A stretch of DNA of 64,000 nucleotides from Mycogone perniciosa (lineage: Eukaryota; Ascomycota; Sordariomycetes; Hypocreales; Hypocreaceae), in NCBI GenBank assembly GCA_025331125.1, contig JAOALB010000110.1, positions 1 to 64,000 on the forward strand. Reading direction: 5' to 3'. The notes under the pieces are model-generated. The model was not told the origin of the DNA. It made no database searches and saw only the letters and a list, made by a program, of their open reading frames with translations. The translations under genes were made by a program, and so were the position numbers. Of this stretch, positions 1 through 11,200 are shown piece after piece. How positions within the stretch are numbered: position 1 is the stretch's first letter; every line of letters starts with the position of its first letter.

Positions 1-74
<74 letters not shown>
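1..74. repeat. (TAA)n microsatellite
   Basis: An uninterrupted ATA/TAA trinucleotide run of more than 20 units fills the left edge of the window and probably continues outside it. It is the terminal part of the AT-rich block. Confidence 0.95.
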
Positions 75-75
<1 letters not shown>

Positions 76-944
76 TAAATTTAATAAATGTAATATTAAA
101 GATATAATGAAAACTATAAATATTAATATATTATGTAAAATAGTATATTAAAATATAATATAGTTTTTATTAATCTTAAATAAAAGGGATATATTAATAG
201 TAATAAAAAGGCTTTATTTATAATAAATAATTAAAATTAAAATTATTAATTATAAAATAAAAAGCTATTAAAAGACTTTAAGTTTAAATAAATAAAATAG
301 GGAAAATAAATAACTATAAGAAGCTTACAGTAAAAATTATAAATTAAATGTTATAATATAATATCTTAATATTAAATATAACGTTAAAAAAGTAATTAAA
401 GATATAAATATATTAAATAAAATAAAATAAAATTATATATTAAATAAAATAAAATAAAATTATATATTAAAGTATAAAATTAAGTTATAATTTATATAAA
501 TATTAATAAATATATATATATATATATATAAACTAATATTATGGCTACTAATAATAAATTTAATAATATTAATTAATTCTATAAATAAATATATAAATCT
601 TATTAAAAAGTTAAAGTAAATTAAAAATTTTAATAAAGTTTAACTTAACTAATTTTACACTTTATAATACTATAAAAGTGAAAAAAAAACTGCTAAAAAG
701 GTTATTAAAAAAGTTAAAAAGATTATAAATATAAGCAGATAAAGTATTAATATTAATTTATATATTATAGAGTTAATGAAAATAATTAAATATATAAATT
801 CAAAAGAGAATTAATAGATATTTTATTGTTTTATTTTATTTTTCTTTACTTTTTTTTATATTTTTTCTCGCTTTACTATATTCAACTTCACTTTATAATA
901 AATAAATAAAAAGAATAATAACAGTTAAAATAACTATAATATTT

Positions 945-1210
945 GTTAAAGGGGGGAGTTAATATATATATTAATATAAATTAAGGTTACTATATAGAAT
1001 TACTATACAGGACCTCTATTATATATATTATTATATACTGCTACTCTAGTTTAGATTCCTCTATTCAGCAGTTCACTTAATAAGACTATGCTTCTTCACA
1101 ATTAGTCTGATCCTATTAGTTATGTATTATAAAGTGGCAACAGCTCCAGAGCTATTATTAGGCATTTTCTGTGCCGCTGTTATTAGGCACGTTGATGCCA
1201 ATAACTTTAT
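945..1210 (+). mobile_element. Possible LTR-retrotransposon remnant (polypurine tract and LTR-like island)
   Basis: A purine tract AAAGGGGGGAG at about 948-958 stands out in otherwise AT-only sequence. It is followed by a 250 bp stretch whose centre (1000-1210) keeps near-normal composition. In LTR retrotransposons a G-rich polypurine tract sits directly 5' of the 3' LTR, so this layout fits a decayed Gypsy/Copia end. No matching second LTR, tRNA primer site or coding remnant was found, so the assignment is tentative. Confidence 0.35.
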
Positions 1211-1307
1211 ATTTTAGGAGGCTATAAAAATAAAAACATTATTAAGAAGTTTAAAGTTAATAATAAAAAAGATATCTAAAAAAAGGTAAAGCCTTTTTAT
1301 AATTATT

Positions 1308-1360
1308 ATTTATATATATATAATATATATAATATATATAATATATATAATATATAAATC
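1308..1360. repeat. (TATATAA)n tandem repeat
   Basis: A short tandem array of tatataa-like units lies inside the AT-rich block. A second TA-dinucleotide run lies at about 510-530. Confidence 0.7.
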
Positions 1361-3299
1361 TATAGAAATATAATATATAACTTAATTTATTTATTAATTA
1401 AAAGAGACTTTAATTATAAAGCTTTTAATATTTGAAAATTCTATTATATTATTTTATAATTTAATATAGCTTTAAAGGGAAAAACAAGAAAATCTAGTAT
1501 TAAGGTAGTAAATATATAGGCTACTTTAGCTTTAGTTAAATAATAAATCTTAAATAATAATACTTTAGTTATAAAAGAAATAGATTTATTTATACCTTAA
1601 TGCTTTAAACCTTATAGCTATAATATATTAATTATAAATACAAATGTATTGAACAATACATTATAGTTTAATTTTTAAGTATTATTTTATAAACTGTATT
1701 ATTTTATTATTCAAGCTATCCTAGCTTATATACTTATTACTTTAATATAAAATTTTCTTTTTTCCTATAACTTTATATTCAAGATTCTAAAACATTTATA
1801 AAAAGTTTATTAATATATATAAAACTATTTATAAGCATATTATAAGTATAAGTAGATTATAATATTTGACGGTAAATATATTATATAATTATGTATCTAT
1901 GTCTTTTTACTTTTATAAATATAATTAAAATAGAACTATCTTTAAATAAAGTAAAAGAAAACCAATTGTTAAGCTTACTTTTTCCTTTTCCTATAACTAT
2001 AAGCCAAATAGTATACTATTGGAATATATAGGTTAAAATATAATAATTAATTTAGTATAAGATTTATATTTACAGCTCCTGCGCCTATATATTTAAGAAA
2101 GAATATGAAATTAGCTAAAATAGAAGAAAAATCAAAATTAATCCTAAAGACTGAATTAAATATACTCTATATTATAAGCTATATTATAAATAAACAGGGT
2201 ATTTTAATATAAACGCAACTAAATAGCGCTGGCCGTAGGTAAAGACAGGCTTACTATATTAAGGTTTTTAAATACTATAGGACTGCTATTGTTTTTTAAA
2301 ACTAGGCTGTAAGCGTATACAATAAAATATTATAGTAAAAAACTTTAATATTATATACTTATAATAAATAGTTAATAATTAAAATTAAAGTATATTGATA
2401 AAATATTATTAAGATAATTAAAGAATATTTTATATAAAGTAAATATAAAAGATATAAAAAATTTATTATTTAAAAGTAATATTATTAAAAACAATTAAAA
2501 TTAGCATTTAAATAAATAGTTTATATATAATAATAGAATTGTTTTATTAATTTCCTTTAATATAATAATTTAAAAAACATAATATTTAATTATAATATAT
2601 TTATAGTTAATAGTTTAATATTATTTTATTATTTTTTATAATATATCTAATATATATTATTTATTTATAAAATATTCCTTTACTTAATTAATTATTTATC
2701 TAACTATATAATTAATATAATCCCTTTAACTTTTTTATTTTAAACAATATTAATATTACTACTATTATTATTATAGAAATATAGTTTTATTAATTAAAAC
2801 AATAGTAAAATTACGACTATTATTATAAAAAATATAACTTTGTTACTTCAAAGTTTTTATAACCTATAATTTATTATAGTCTTTGAAATATTAACCAGAT
2901 ATTCTAGGCTTTTACAATATTAAGTGTAAGCTCTTAATCTCCAACTATAAAGGGATTTATTATATACTAGGGTTAAGCCGGTATATAGAATTAGTGTTAT
3001 TGTCGTAATTGAAAGTGTTGTGGAAGATCGAGGAATTGAAAGCTAGGAACATTTCTGTGTGTGCTCATGGACTATATGTTGTTCCAGGAGCAATTTTTAT
3101 CTATTCCAAACAGCATTACTCTTATTTAATGCATATTTTATTACCTATTAGTGCAGTAGTATTTCAGTTATACAGTGTACGGAGATGCGGGGAGATTGTC
3201 GCGGGTGGTGCATAGACTATCTGTGCGAATAGTAGCAATTTTTATCTGTGTGAATAGCATTATTCCTTGCAATTTTAACAGACAAGACCTTTATTATAG

Positions 3300-4577
3300 A
3301 TGCAACGTATCGCAACAAGCTCAGCTTTGCGGCCTCGTGTCGTTTTCTCGGGCATTCAGCCCACTGGCGTGCCTCATCTGGGCAATTATGCCGGGGCTTT
3401 GAGGCAATGGGTGCAGCTCCAGCGTGAGGAGCAGCCATCCACCAAACTGATATATTCCATTGTTGACCTCCATGCAATTACCACGCCACGCCCCCCTGAG
3501 GAGCTGCGGAGACAAAGGAGGGAGGCCCTGGCCGCCCTCTTGGCCATAGGTCTTGACCCAGAGAAGTGTACCATCTTTTACCAGTCTGCTGTCAGTCCGC
3601 TTTGTGGCTCAAAATTCAAGCCGTAAACTGACTCAAGCGCCAGGTGTCTGCTCACTCCGAGCTCATGTGGATTCTTGCCTGCACCGCTTCTGTTGGATAC
3701 CTCTCAAGAATGACACAATGGAAGGTTAGGAATCCGCGATGTCCCTCAGTATGAGCAGTGTACTAAATCATCACAGCACAAACTTAGTTTAACTGAGTCA
3801 GCTCGGCTCGAGGACCGGCGTGTTGGCTCACAGTTAAAACTAGGCCTGTTCTCGTATCCGGTTCTTCAAGCCGCTGATATTCTCGTTCATCGGTAGGTCA
3901 ATTTACCTACTACAACCCTTAGGTTATCTCGTGCCTAACTCGACCAAAAGAGCTACTCATGTGCCTGTTGGACACGACCAACAGCAACATCTGGAGTTCG
4001 CACGTGAATGTGTCACCAACTTCAATCATGCGTATGGCCCGCATCTAGTTCATCCAAAGACTATCATTCGTACGCTTTCCACTCAATGTCTTTTGTCTTT
4101 CCGATGGCTAATGACAAGATAGCCCCGGTACAGCGGGTCATGTCTTTGACTGATCCAGCTGCTAAGATGTCCAAGTCTCACAAGCTGGACCGCTCACGCA
4201 TTCTCATTACAGATACACCAGATGATATCCGGGCCAAGATTGCTGCAGCTTTGACGGATTCAATACCCGGGATTTCATACGACGCCACCACTCGCCCTGG
4301 GATATCAAACCTGTTAGAGATCCTATCTATATTCGATGTACAGGGTAGGAGCCCGTCCCAACTTGCTGAGGTCTATGCCCAGACGTCTCCTCGCCAGTTC
4401 AAGGAGGCGGTTGCAGTTGCTGTTATTGTAGGACTAGGTGGTATAAGAGAGCGCTACATCGAACTGTTGGATGTAAATGGCACATACCTCGACGCCGTGG
4501 AGGTAGAAGGCGCTCGCAAGGCGCGAGAAAGTGCTGATGAAACTATGCAGCTAGTTAGAGCTGCTGTCGGGCTATAG
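3300..4577 (+). CDS. msw1: Mitochondrial tryptophanyl-tRNA synthetase
   Basis: Class I aminoacyl-tRNA synthetase that charges mitochondrial tRNA-Trp. Five exons are inferred: 3300-3590, 3644-3724, 3777-3892, 3951-4069 and 4123-4577. They total 1062 nt, giving 353 residues, typical for fungal Msw1. The N-terminus has the TrpRS signature [15 protein letters not shown], which contains the HIGH-equivalent motif. The middle exons encode [16 protein letters not shown] and [13 protein letters not shown], and exon 5 carries the KMSKS loop in AAKMSKSH. The first Met lies only about 17 residues before the catalytic core, so the targeting peptide is short; an upstream start cannot be excluded. The gene directly borders the AT-rich block. 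The splice sites are by eye, but the frame closes exactly. Confidence 0.93.
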
Positions 4578-4935
4578 TTTAGGTTGACGAAATATCTCCC
4601 GAGAGGGATTCCACTCTGCTCTCTACTCTGGCTGCACATAAAGTTGTATTTGTCACCTGACTCATTGTTGACGGATATCCTTGTGTAAGAGTAGGTAAAC
4701 ATACAACGATTGAAAGCTGTACTATTTATTCTCTTACTGGAAGTGGCTCAATATCGCCCCGAGTTTACTAATCGCCCGTATGCACCAATATATATGTTTT
4801 CTTTACAGCATGCTAAGATGCATAGGCGAAGCTGCTGCCCCTTGAACAGAGCCAAAAATCCCGGACGACCTGGTTTGTCGCCCGCGACCCTCTTAAACTA
4901 GATTCAATATTAGCCGGGTCCTCGTTGTAACATGC

Positions 4936-7900
4936 TTACGCTCCTGCTGGCACCCACCTTATTACTTTCTTCACGAACAGAATCTTTTGTTCCTGACTGA
5001 TTCGGGGGCTCGGGAAAGACGGATGGTTCAAACCAGACTGAAGCCACTCTTTCGCCTTGGAGTACCGACTCACAAGTTTCTTGAGCGGTTCGCTCAATCT
5101 ATCTAACTCACTCCGAGATGCGTTGCCCCCAATATTTCTTACTAGGCTCTGAGTTAATAGCGGCCCGAGCATCTCCATGGCCTGTTTGATGGGTTCTTGA
5201 AGCCCCAGTTCATCTCCACGAAGCCCAATAAATATCGACTAACTATTTGTTAGCCCCAATCAGTTGGCAGGAGGACAGTCAAAATGGAAGAAGAATATTG
5301 TTCATACCCAGAACTCCGCAGCAGCAGCTTTAGGCAAAGGCTCCTTTCCATCTAGCACCTGTAGTGTAAAGAAGAAGAAAAATTCGGCCGCATCTGATGG
5401 CTGAAGACGTATGAAAGTGGTGGGGCTCTTGGATAGGAGCCGACTGACGAAATCAATGCTGTTCTGTGCGACCTCCGGTTCAGATTCAGGCTCTGTCCCC
5501 ATACATAACCATTAGCTCAACTCAACGCATACAAATGCTGACTTGACTTGCCAGAAAGTTGCTTTAGCAGCCCAATGACCCACATGAGCACGTCGGATAG
5601 AATCCCCTGGCCGTAAGGGAGTGCTCGGGGGTGGAGAGAGCTGACAAAAGAACACGCTGTGCTGACAATCACACCAATTCTTGGTGTGTCTTTTGTATGC
5701 CTCATCAAGTAGTGCGCTATGTCATCGGCTGTGAATACAAACGGGCCGGGATCAACCTCAGAGAAACCACTGCGTAGAATGCTGCAGATCAACTCCGTAA
5801 CCTCTGTACTTCTGCCGAACATGCCCTGAACTTCAACTATGATACCAATAACCTGTCTTTGGAGCTGTATCAGCTCCAGGGTCGGCGCACTCTCCTGTTG
5901 ATGCCCTAATTCAAGGTCGATTGACGCCTCAGATGGTGCTTGGAAGCCTTTACCGACACTCGCTAGACACCTCAAGGCCCTTAAACCGATATGTAAACCA
6001 GGATGTTCATCGGGAGATGTGTCCGGGCAGGGAAATCCAACCCTTTGTGGTGCCATTCCGCTATTTATCGACTGGATAAGTTCCTTGGAACGTTGCACAT
6101 CATCTTGTATGAAGCTGAATATTCTGGCACAGGCCGCATTCCTGCGGCTATCCTCAGGGATGGCCTGTGTGACAGAAGCAAGCGCACCAATGATCTTTTC
6201 ACGGGAGACGCAGTCAAGCGGTCTTCTGGTAACCAACCCTTGATACTCATCCAAAAACCCACCCACTTCAGCATGTAGATGGGAACGACAAGAGGAGCAA
6301 AGCCGATGTATAGACTTTGACGCCGGAATGGCCATGGACTGTTCACCGACTTCAGTAAATAAAAGACCAAGGGCAGGAGGGAGTAGCGTGGAATTTCTCT
6401 CAAAGTACTCCGTATACTGCTCAATCAGGGCCAGGCAGGCTTGCCTTGTTCTTGGTGAAACATCTGCTTGAGATGTTCGAAGTACAGAAAACAACGGTGA
6501 AGAGAAGACAGCGGCAAGTGCATCATCACAGCGGGCATCCTCCCTGCTGCAATCTGCTAGGCCGCCAAGACAGAATACCGCAGCCTCAAGTTGCATCCAC
6601 GCTGAATTTGACAAGGCCGAGAGGGTCAAGGCAGAAAAAGTCGCGACGAGCTGTGGTCCGATGAGAGTGTACACGGACTGTAGGAAATCTACGACATCCT
6701 TTCTAGCATCGTTGAAACCCACTCGATCGGCAGAATCCCATTTACCAAAGTCAGCCGCTGGTGGATAGATGGTCTTCTGCCAGGCGTTTGAGACAGCCTG
6801 TAAGACGTGAGGCATGGCAGATGTCCCATATAGGTTTGCCGCTTCCTCATTAGAAGAGGTGCAGTCGGCCATGGTTTCCGCAAATGTTGACCAGAACTCA
6901 ACTGCGGACACGAAAATCTTATCCTCGGCAACTGGATAGCCATCTGCAGTAAGTAACCCGCATAAACGAGACAGTAAAGCTTGACTTCGACCATCCTTGC
7001 TCTGGATAAGTACCTGGATCCTTGCTTCGCCAAATGCGAGAAGCAGCTGGCCAAACCGCACCGAGTCGAAATCGAAGTCGCCCTGAATGAGTCTCTCATA
7101 CCGGTTCTGGAACCACTGGGTGCCAAAGAGGTTGGCTAACATCTCATAATGATGTTCAATAAGCAGGGAAGGGTAGTTAGATAGTACATCGATGAGGAGT
7201 TCTGCGGATACATCGTACAACTCTTCGATGTTCAGGAAGTCAACAACGGATCCGATAAGGGGTCTCAGAGAGTCCGCGATATGACTGTCTCGAATTGATG
7301 TTCTCTGAGCAAACCAGACCCAAGACTACAAGATAGGTGGTTAATGGTCACTTGTGCCAAACATAAATAATGGTTGCTTACCTGCAAGCACTTGATAGAA
7401 TCCTCCTTAGCCGCTAGAGAAACCGATGCCTGACTCATACTCTTAGTCATGATAGCTACGGCATCTGAAGTATTCTTCAGAACAGAGTCGTAGAGCCCAG
7501 CACTCATATGTGTTAGCGATCTTGACAGCGACAAAGAGAAGAGGGGTTTCTACTTGGTTGCTGAGTTTAGGTCTAGGCGCGTGACATCCTCCACAACACT
7601 GCTGACCACCCATAGGGCTGCCTGGATTTGGGTTGGTACAAGAGTTTCCAAGATGCCGTTGTAGTCAACAGAGTCATCAACAGTGCTGGGATGCCATGAT
7701 TGACGTGATGCGAGGCAGATAATGAGATGACGAAGGTACCGGACCCAGAGCCTGTGGAAGTGGATGAAGAAGGTCGCTAGGGCGGAGGAGAGCTTCCTTA
7801 TAACAATTTGGCCTCTCCCCTGATGCAGCGCGTCCAAATACCAGCCTATTAAGGAAACAAGGAGCTCTGTGGCATCATCATCTCCAAGGGAAGCACTATC

Positions 7901-8237
7901 TCGAAGTATTTAGAAGCGGAGCGAACGCGGCGTGGGCGATATCTTACCTCTCAGTGTTGAGCTTCACAATGATGGTAAGCGCTCCGAAAAACCTGATCGT
8001 GTCGTTTGGACGTCCAAGAAGATGATGAGCCATGGACCATGCTTGCGGAGAGCTTTGCAGGCGAGATAAGGTTGTCTGTGTTTTGGAGATGACATCAGGA
8101 GGATTGGACTCGTAAAGTGATAGTATCAGCTTGGGCGACGGTTAGTGGCGGTTTCTTGGAAACTGAGATCCTGGAGGGGTGAGGCTGACTGATTCAACCT
8201 GATCGAAGTTTGAAGGAAGTGTCTCATCTGGCACCAT
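4936..8237 (-). CDS. Importin-beta family karyopherin (importin-13/Kap122-Kap111 type)
   Basis: Nuclear transport receptor of about 984 residues. Seven exons are inferred on the complement: 8199-8237, 7948-8129, 7554-7895, 7382-7502, 5543-7325, 5308-5492 and 4936-5238 (2955 nt, frame closed). The N-terminal exons encode a typical importin-beta N-terminal repeat (SPQAWSMAHHLL, then FFGALTIIVKLNTE). The long fifth exon shows HEAT-repeat helices, including the VEFWSTFAETM pattern seen in the importin-13/transportin-3/Mtr10 group. The C-terminus has the usual last helices (DRLSEPLKKLVSRY). Membership in this group is established by pattern; the choice between Kap122/Pdr6 and Kap111 orthology is inference. 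Start 8237 was chosen because stops lie just upstream in frame. It is convergent with msw1, about 360 bp apart. Confidence 0.85.
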
Positions 8238-9168
8238 GACGGGCTTGTCGATGGTCAAGCAGTCACCGTCCTGTGGTCCTTCGGGGTGCGCAATCTATCA
8301 AACAATGGGCCGATTAAGCAAGCCCTGACTGTCGATTTTTTGAAAATGAATAAATGAAGGTGGAAATCAAGGCCGGATGGAAGACGCAGGGTACGAATAC
8401 ATAAGTGAATTGCGAAGTGGGAGCAGTCATGCAGAAGAAAAAAAGTGAGAAATGTGAGGGGGAGCAGAAAAGGGTTTTGGGCAGAAAACTGGAAAGCTTG
8501 TCAACAATATACGCTTGGCTGCTACTACAAGACTTGCTTAATAGCAATCCATTTTGAACCTGGAGCACTTTGGCATCGAACACATTAGCATAAGGGTCCC
8601 AACCTCATCGTCTCAGCATAAGATATCGCCACCATTATTCATACAGATGAACCCACGGCCTAGGTAGTCTTCTGGCCTATGCGGGGTGTCCCCCCATAGT
8701 ACGGAGTACGTTACGACGAATTATTAATAGACAGAGATTGAATCAATATTATCCAGCCTGCGCTTCACAATCGTGCAACACTACCATTAACAGAGAAAAA
8801 ATATGCATAAAACCAAGAGAAAGTAATCATTCATGTATACTACCTAGTAACAATCACATTAAAGGAATTTGAATTGCTAACAACATATGATTCAATAAAT
8901 CTAAGATGACCGTGGCGTCATTAATTAATTTAAGGGCTGCTTTAATAGCGATGTTACCCACGAAGTACGAAGTAGAACTTCGTAGGTACTTTATCTTACA
9001 GGGAGTATGTATTAGTACTTTATACTTTGTACCTTAATATATAGAATTCGTACCTGCTGTCGAAGTCTTGCGCTGCTGGCTCACCTTACCAGGCAAGCCA
9101 GGTAGTGCTGGCGCTTTAGTAGTAGGGAAAAAACGACTGCACATGGTTCAAAGAGGGCAGGCATCAAA
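8238..9168. other. Intergenic region without a gene
   Basis: No supported coding region. The left part is the karyopherin leader and promoter. From about 8690 the sequence is rich in short words such as TACGGAGTAC (8699-8708) and ACGAAGTACGAAGTAG (about 8960), which recur in other intergenic stretches of the window. The foldback element begins at 9171. Confidence 0.7.
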
Positions 9169-9170
9169 TA

Positions 9171-9466
9171 CCCGTTGATGGGTCCTCTAGAAACCAACTA
9201 AAAGGAATTCGCCTTTTAGTTGGGCACAAAATCTCTGAGCCACCTCAATACCCGGGCCAGGAACAGGTTTATATGGGGCTCCCTATAGGGAGTTGTTAGT
9301 ACATAGGTCAAAAATCCAAATCGAAAATTTTCGCAAAAATCGAAAATGTACTTAGCCAACCACCCATGTTATATGAGTGGCTCGGGTACTGAGGTGGCTC
9401 AGAGATTTTGTGCCCAACTAAAAGGCGAAGTCCTTTTAGTTGGTTTCTAGAGGACCCATCAACGAG
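9171..9466. mobile_element. MITE-like foldback element with long terminal inverted repeats
   Basis: A 296 bp non-coding element. About 85 bp at 9171-9256 (beginning CCCGTTGATGGGTCCTC) is repeated as its near-exact reverse complement at about 9380-9466 (ending GAGGACCCATCAACGAG). Both ends are flanked by TA (9169-9170 and 9467-9468), as expected of a Tc1/mariner-type target duplication. Each arm also contains its own small hairpin, CCAACTAAAAGG facing CCTTTTAGTTGG, so the single strand could form a nested cruciform. There is no open reading frame, and the ends are not those of the neighbouring Tc1 element. The structure is seen directly; calling it a MITE is inference from structure. Confidence 0.8.
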
Positions 9467-9487
9467 TACTAAGATCCACGGATAATA

Positions 9488-10876
9488 AAATTAGTGCCCA
9501 AAAGTATCCGAACACGCGCGACCCCGCGGTACGCGTCGCGACTGACCCTCATTCCACCCTCTATCTTCAACTACACATAACTCAACAACAAAATGCCTCC
9601 AAAACGCAATTTCGGCGCCGAAGTAAGCGCAAATCGCAGAAGATTATATGGGTTTAGCCCTGTGCAAAGATCTGCGATGTGCGCGGAATTATCGCAGGGC
9701 AAAACCTACCGAGCAGTTGCGCAGATGTATAACTGCTCACCATCAACCGCGCACTCCATCTACAAACGCTGGAATAACACCCAATCGTTCGAAAATAAGC
9801 CAAAATCTGGCCGGCTAAAGAAACTTACACCAGCAGAGGTTAGATACATAACTTTGTTAATAAAAAAAGACCGTCGGATAACATAAAATGCATTAGTTGG
9901 TGCAATGAATGGTCGCATCAGCAAGAATACAATACGCCGCGCTATACAGAAGGAACCTCGCCGTAAATGGCGAGCAATACAAAGGATTCCTATATCACCA
10001 GAAACCGCAGCTACGCGGCTTTAATAGGCACAAGCTTAGAAAGAAGATGAAGAAGAATTGATGAAGGTATGGCGGTTTGAAGTTATACCCTTTTACTTGC
10101 ATTAATACAGATCTAGGTCATCTTCTCTGATGAGTCTTCTATGCAAAACCAACCTAATAACCGCCGCGGCTAGGTATTCCGGAAGCCTTATAAGAAGTTC
10201 CAGAGAGCTATAGTTAATATTACAGTATATGGGAAGGCCAAGATCTCTCTGATGGTGTAGGCAGGGATCTGGAGGGAAGGCCGGTCCAAGCTTGTTATTA
10301 TGGAACGAGATCAAACCTCTGCACGCAAAGGATATACTGCAAAGAGCTATCGAGATGCACTATCTGAAGGCCTTCTTCCTATATACGATGGCACAAGACG
10401 GTTCCAGCAAGATAACGCGAGAATTTATAACTTTGGTGGAACGCCTGAGTGGCTGCAGATCAACGGCATTGAGTATATTGACTGGCCGCCACACTCGCCG
10501 GATCTTAACCCTATAGAGCACGTTTGGAAAGCTCTCAAAGCGAAGTTAATTCAACTATTCCCTGAACTATGAGACTTAAAGAATAATAAGGCTTCAATCG
10601 CAAGATTGAAGTCCTGCTTGAAGGTTGCGTGGGATGAGATACCCCAAGAGCTTATTGAGAAGCTGATTGACTCAATCCTGCGCCGACTCTCGGCTGTTAT
10701 CCGGGCACGGGGGTACTATACAAAATATTAAACACCAGCATTAGAGCTATCATATGGCTATAGTATCATAAGAATTGCATCACAATTGAAGAAGTTATAG
10801 CTGGTTGAAGTTGCTTGTGTTGTATGCATGCGTGGTGGCTGGGGTCGCGTGTTCGGATACTTTTGGGCACTAATTT
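9488..10876 (+). mobile_element. Tc1/mariner-type DNA transposon (defective copy)
   Basis: A 1389 bp element with terminal inverted repeats of about 35-40 bp. The left end AAATTAGTGCCCAAAAGTAT is mirrored at 10857-10876, with only a 2-base difference deeper in the repeat. It is flanked by TA on both sides (9486-9487 and 10877-10878), the classical Tc1/mariner target duplication. It carries a broken transposase (separate entry). The TIRs remain nearly identical although the gene is dead. It lies 21 bp to the right of the MITE-like element. Confidence 0.9.
9593..10731 (+). pseudogene. Tc1-like transposase pseudogene
   Basis: The first 97 codons (9593-9886) are open and encode the N-terminal helix-turn-helix region (YRAVAQMYNCSPSTAHSIY, then KPKSGRLKKLT). 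Downstream the frame is broken by several stops. The C-terminal DDE part is still legible at about 10300-10731, including DWPPHSPDLNPIEHVWKALK, the usual motif before the third catalytic acid. Several stops read as single C-to-T or G-to-A changes: TAA or TGA where CAA or CGA would fit (9885, 10570), and TAG where TGG would fit (about 10036 and 10170). This pattern fits RIP. No functional transposase can be made. Confidence 0.85.
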
Positions 10877-10878
10877 TA

Positions 10879-11200
10879 TACAGTTGCTCGAAATATCCGG
10901 TCAATCGCTCTTGCTAAAGAACAATAATATAATACTAGCTTGGTCTACTCCGTATTTCGCATTTTGATAGTATTACTCCGTACTATCTGCAGAAAGGGTT
11001 GTACATACGACAAGGGGGAATAAATATTCATCGTGTGAGCGCTATGAAAGATTAATGCACAGCTGTGTGTGAACGAGTATTTGTTAATATCGAATCCCCA
11101 AAAAATGCCGTGGTTCCATCAACCAGGGGAAATATCTCATTAGTCTTTGTGTACATCAAAATGATATAGCTAGTACTGTACAGGGGCAACACATCATTAA
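10879..11200. other. Intergenic region without a gene
   Basis: About 320 bp between the Tc1 element and the 3' end of RSM10. It holds the TACTCCGTA words at about 10948 and 10976 and nothing coding. Confidence 0.7.

Larger units (their letters stand above)
1..2990. repeat. AT-rich, RIP-decayed repeat block
   Basis: About 3 kb is made almost only of A and T, with no plausible coding frame. It consists of runs such as taataaata, tatata and ttaaaag. Small islands of normal composition remain near 1080-1210, 2080-2110 and 2220-2270. Loss of C and G across a whole block beside normal-composition genes is the known outcome of RIP on transposable elements in Pezizomycotina. That this block was once transposon DNA is inference. 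The switch to normal composition is near 2990-3200, just upstream of the mitochondrial TrpRS gene. No gene is supported in this stretch. Confidence 0.85.

Noticed and set aside
1..2990. Possible mitochondrial or centromeric DNA
   Set aside because: No mitochondrial gene is legible, and the transition into normal nuclear genes plus directed AT decay fits a RIP block better. A centromere cannot be judged from 3 kb.
9171..9466. CRISPR-like or attachment-site interpretation of the repeats
   Set aside because: Only one inverted pair with TA flanks, no spaced direct repeats, and the host is a eukaryote.
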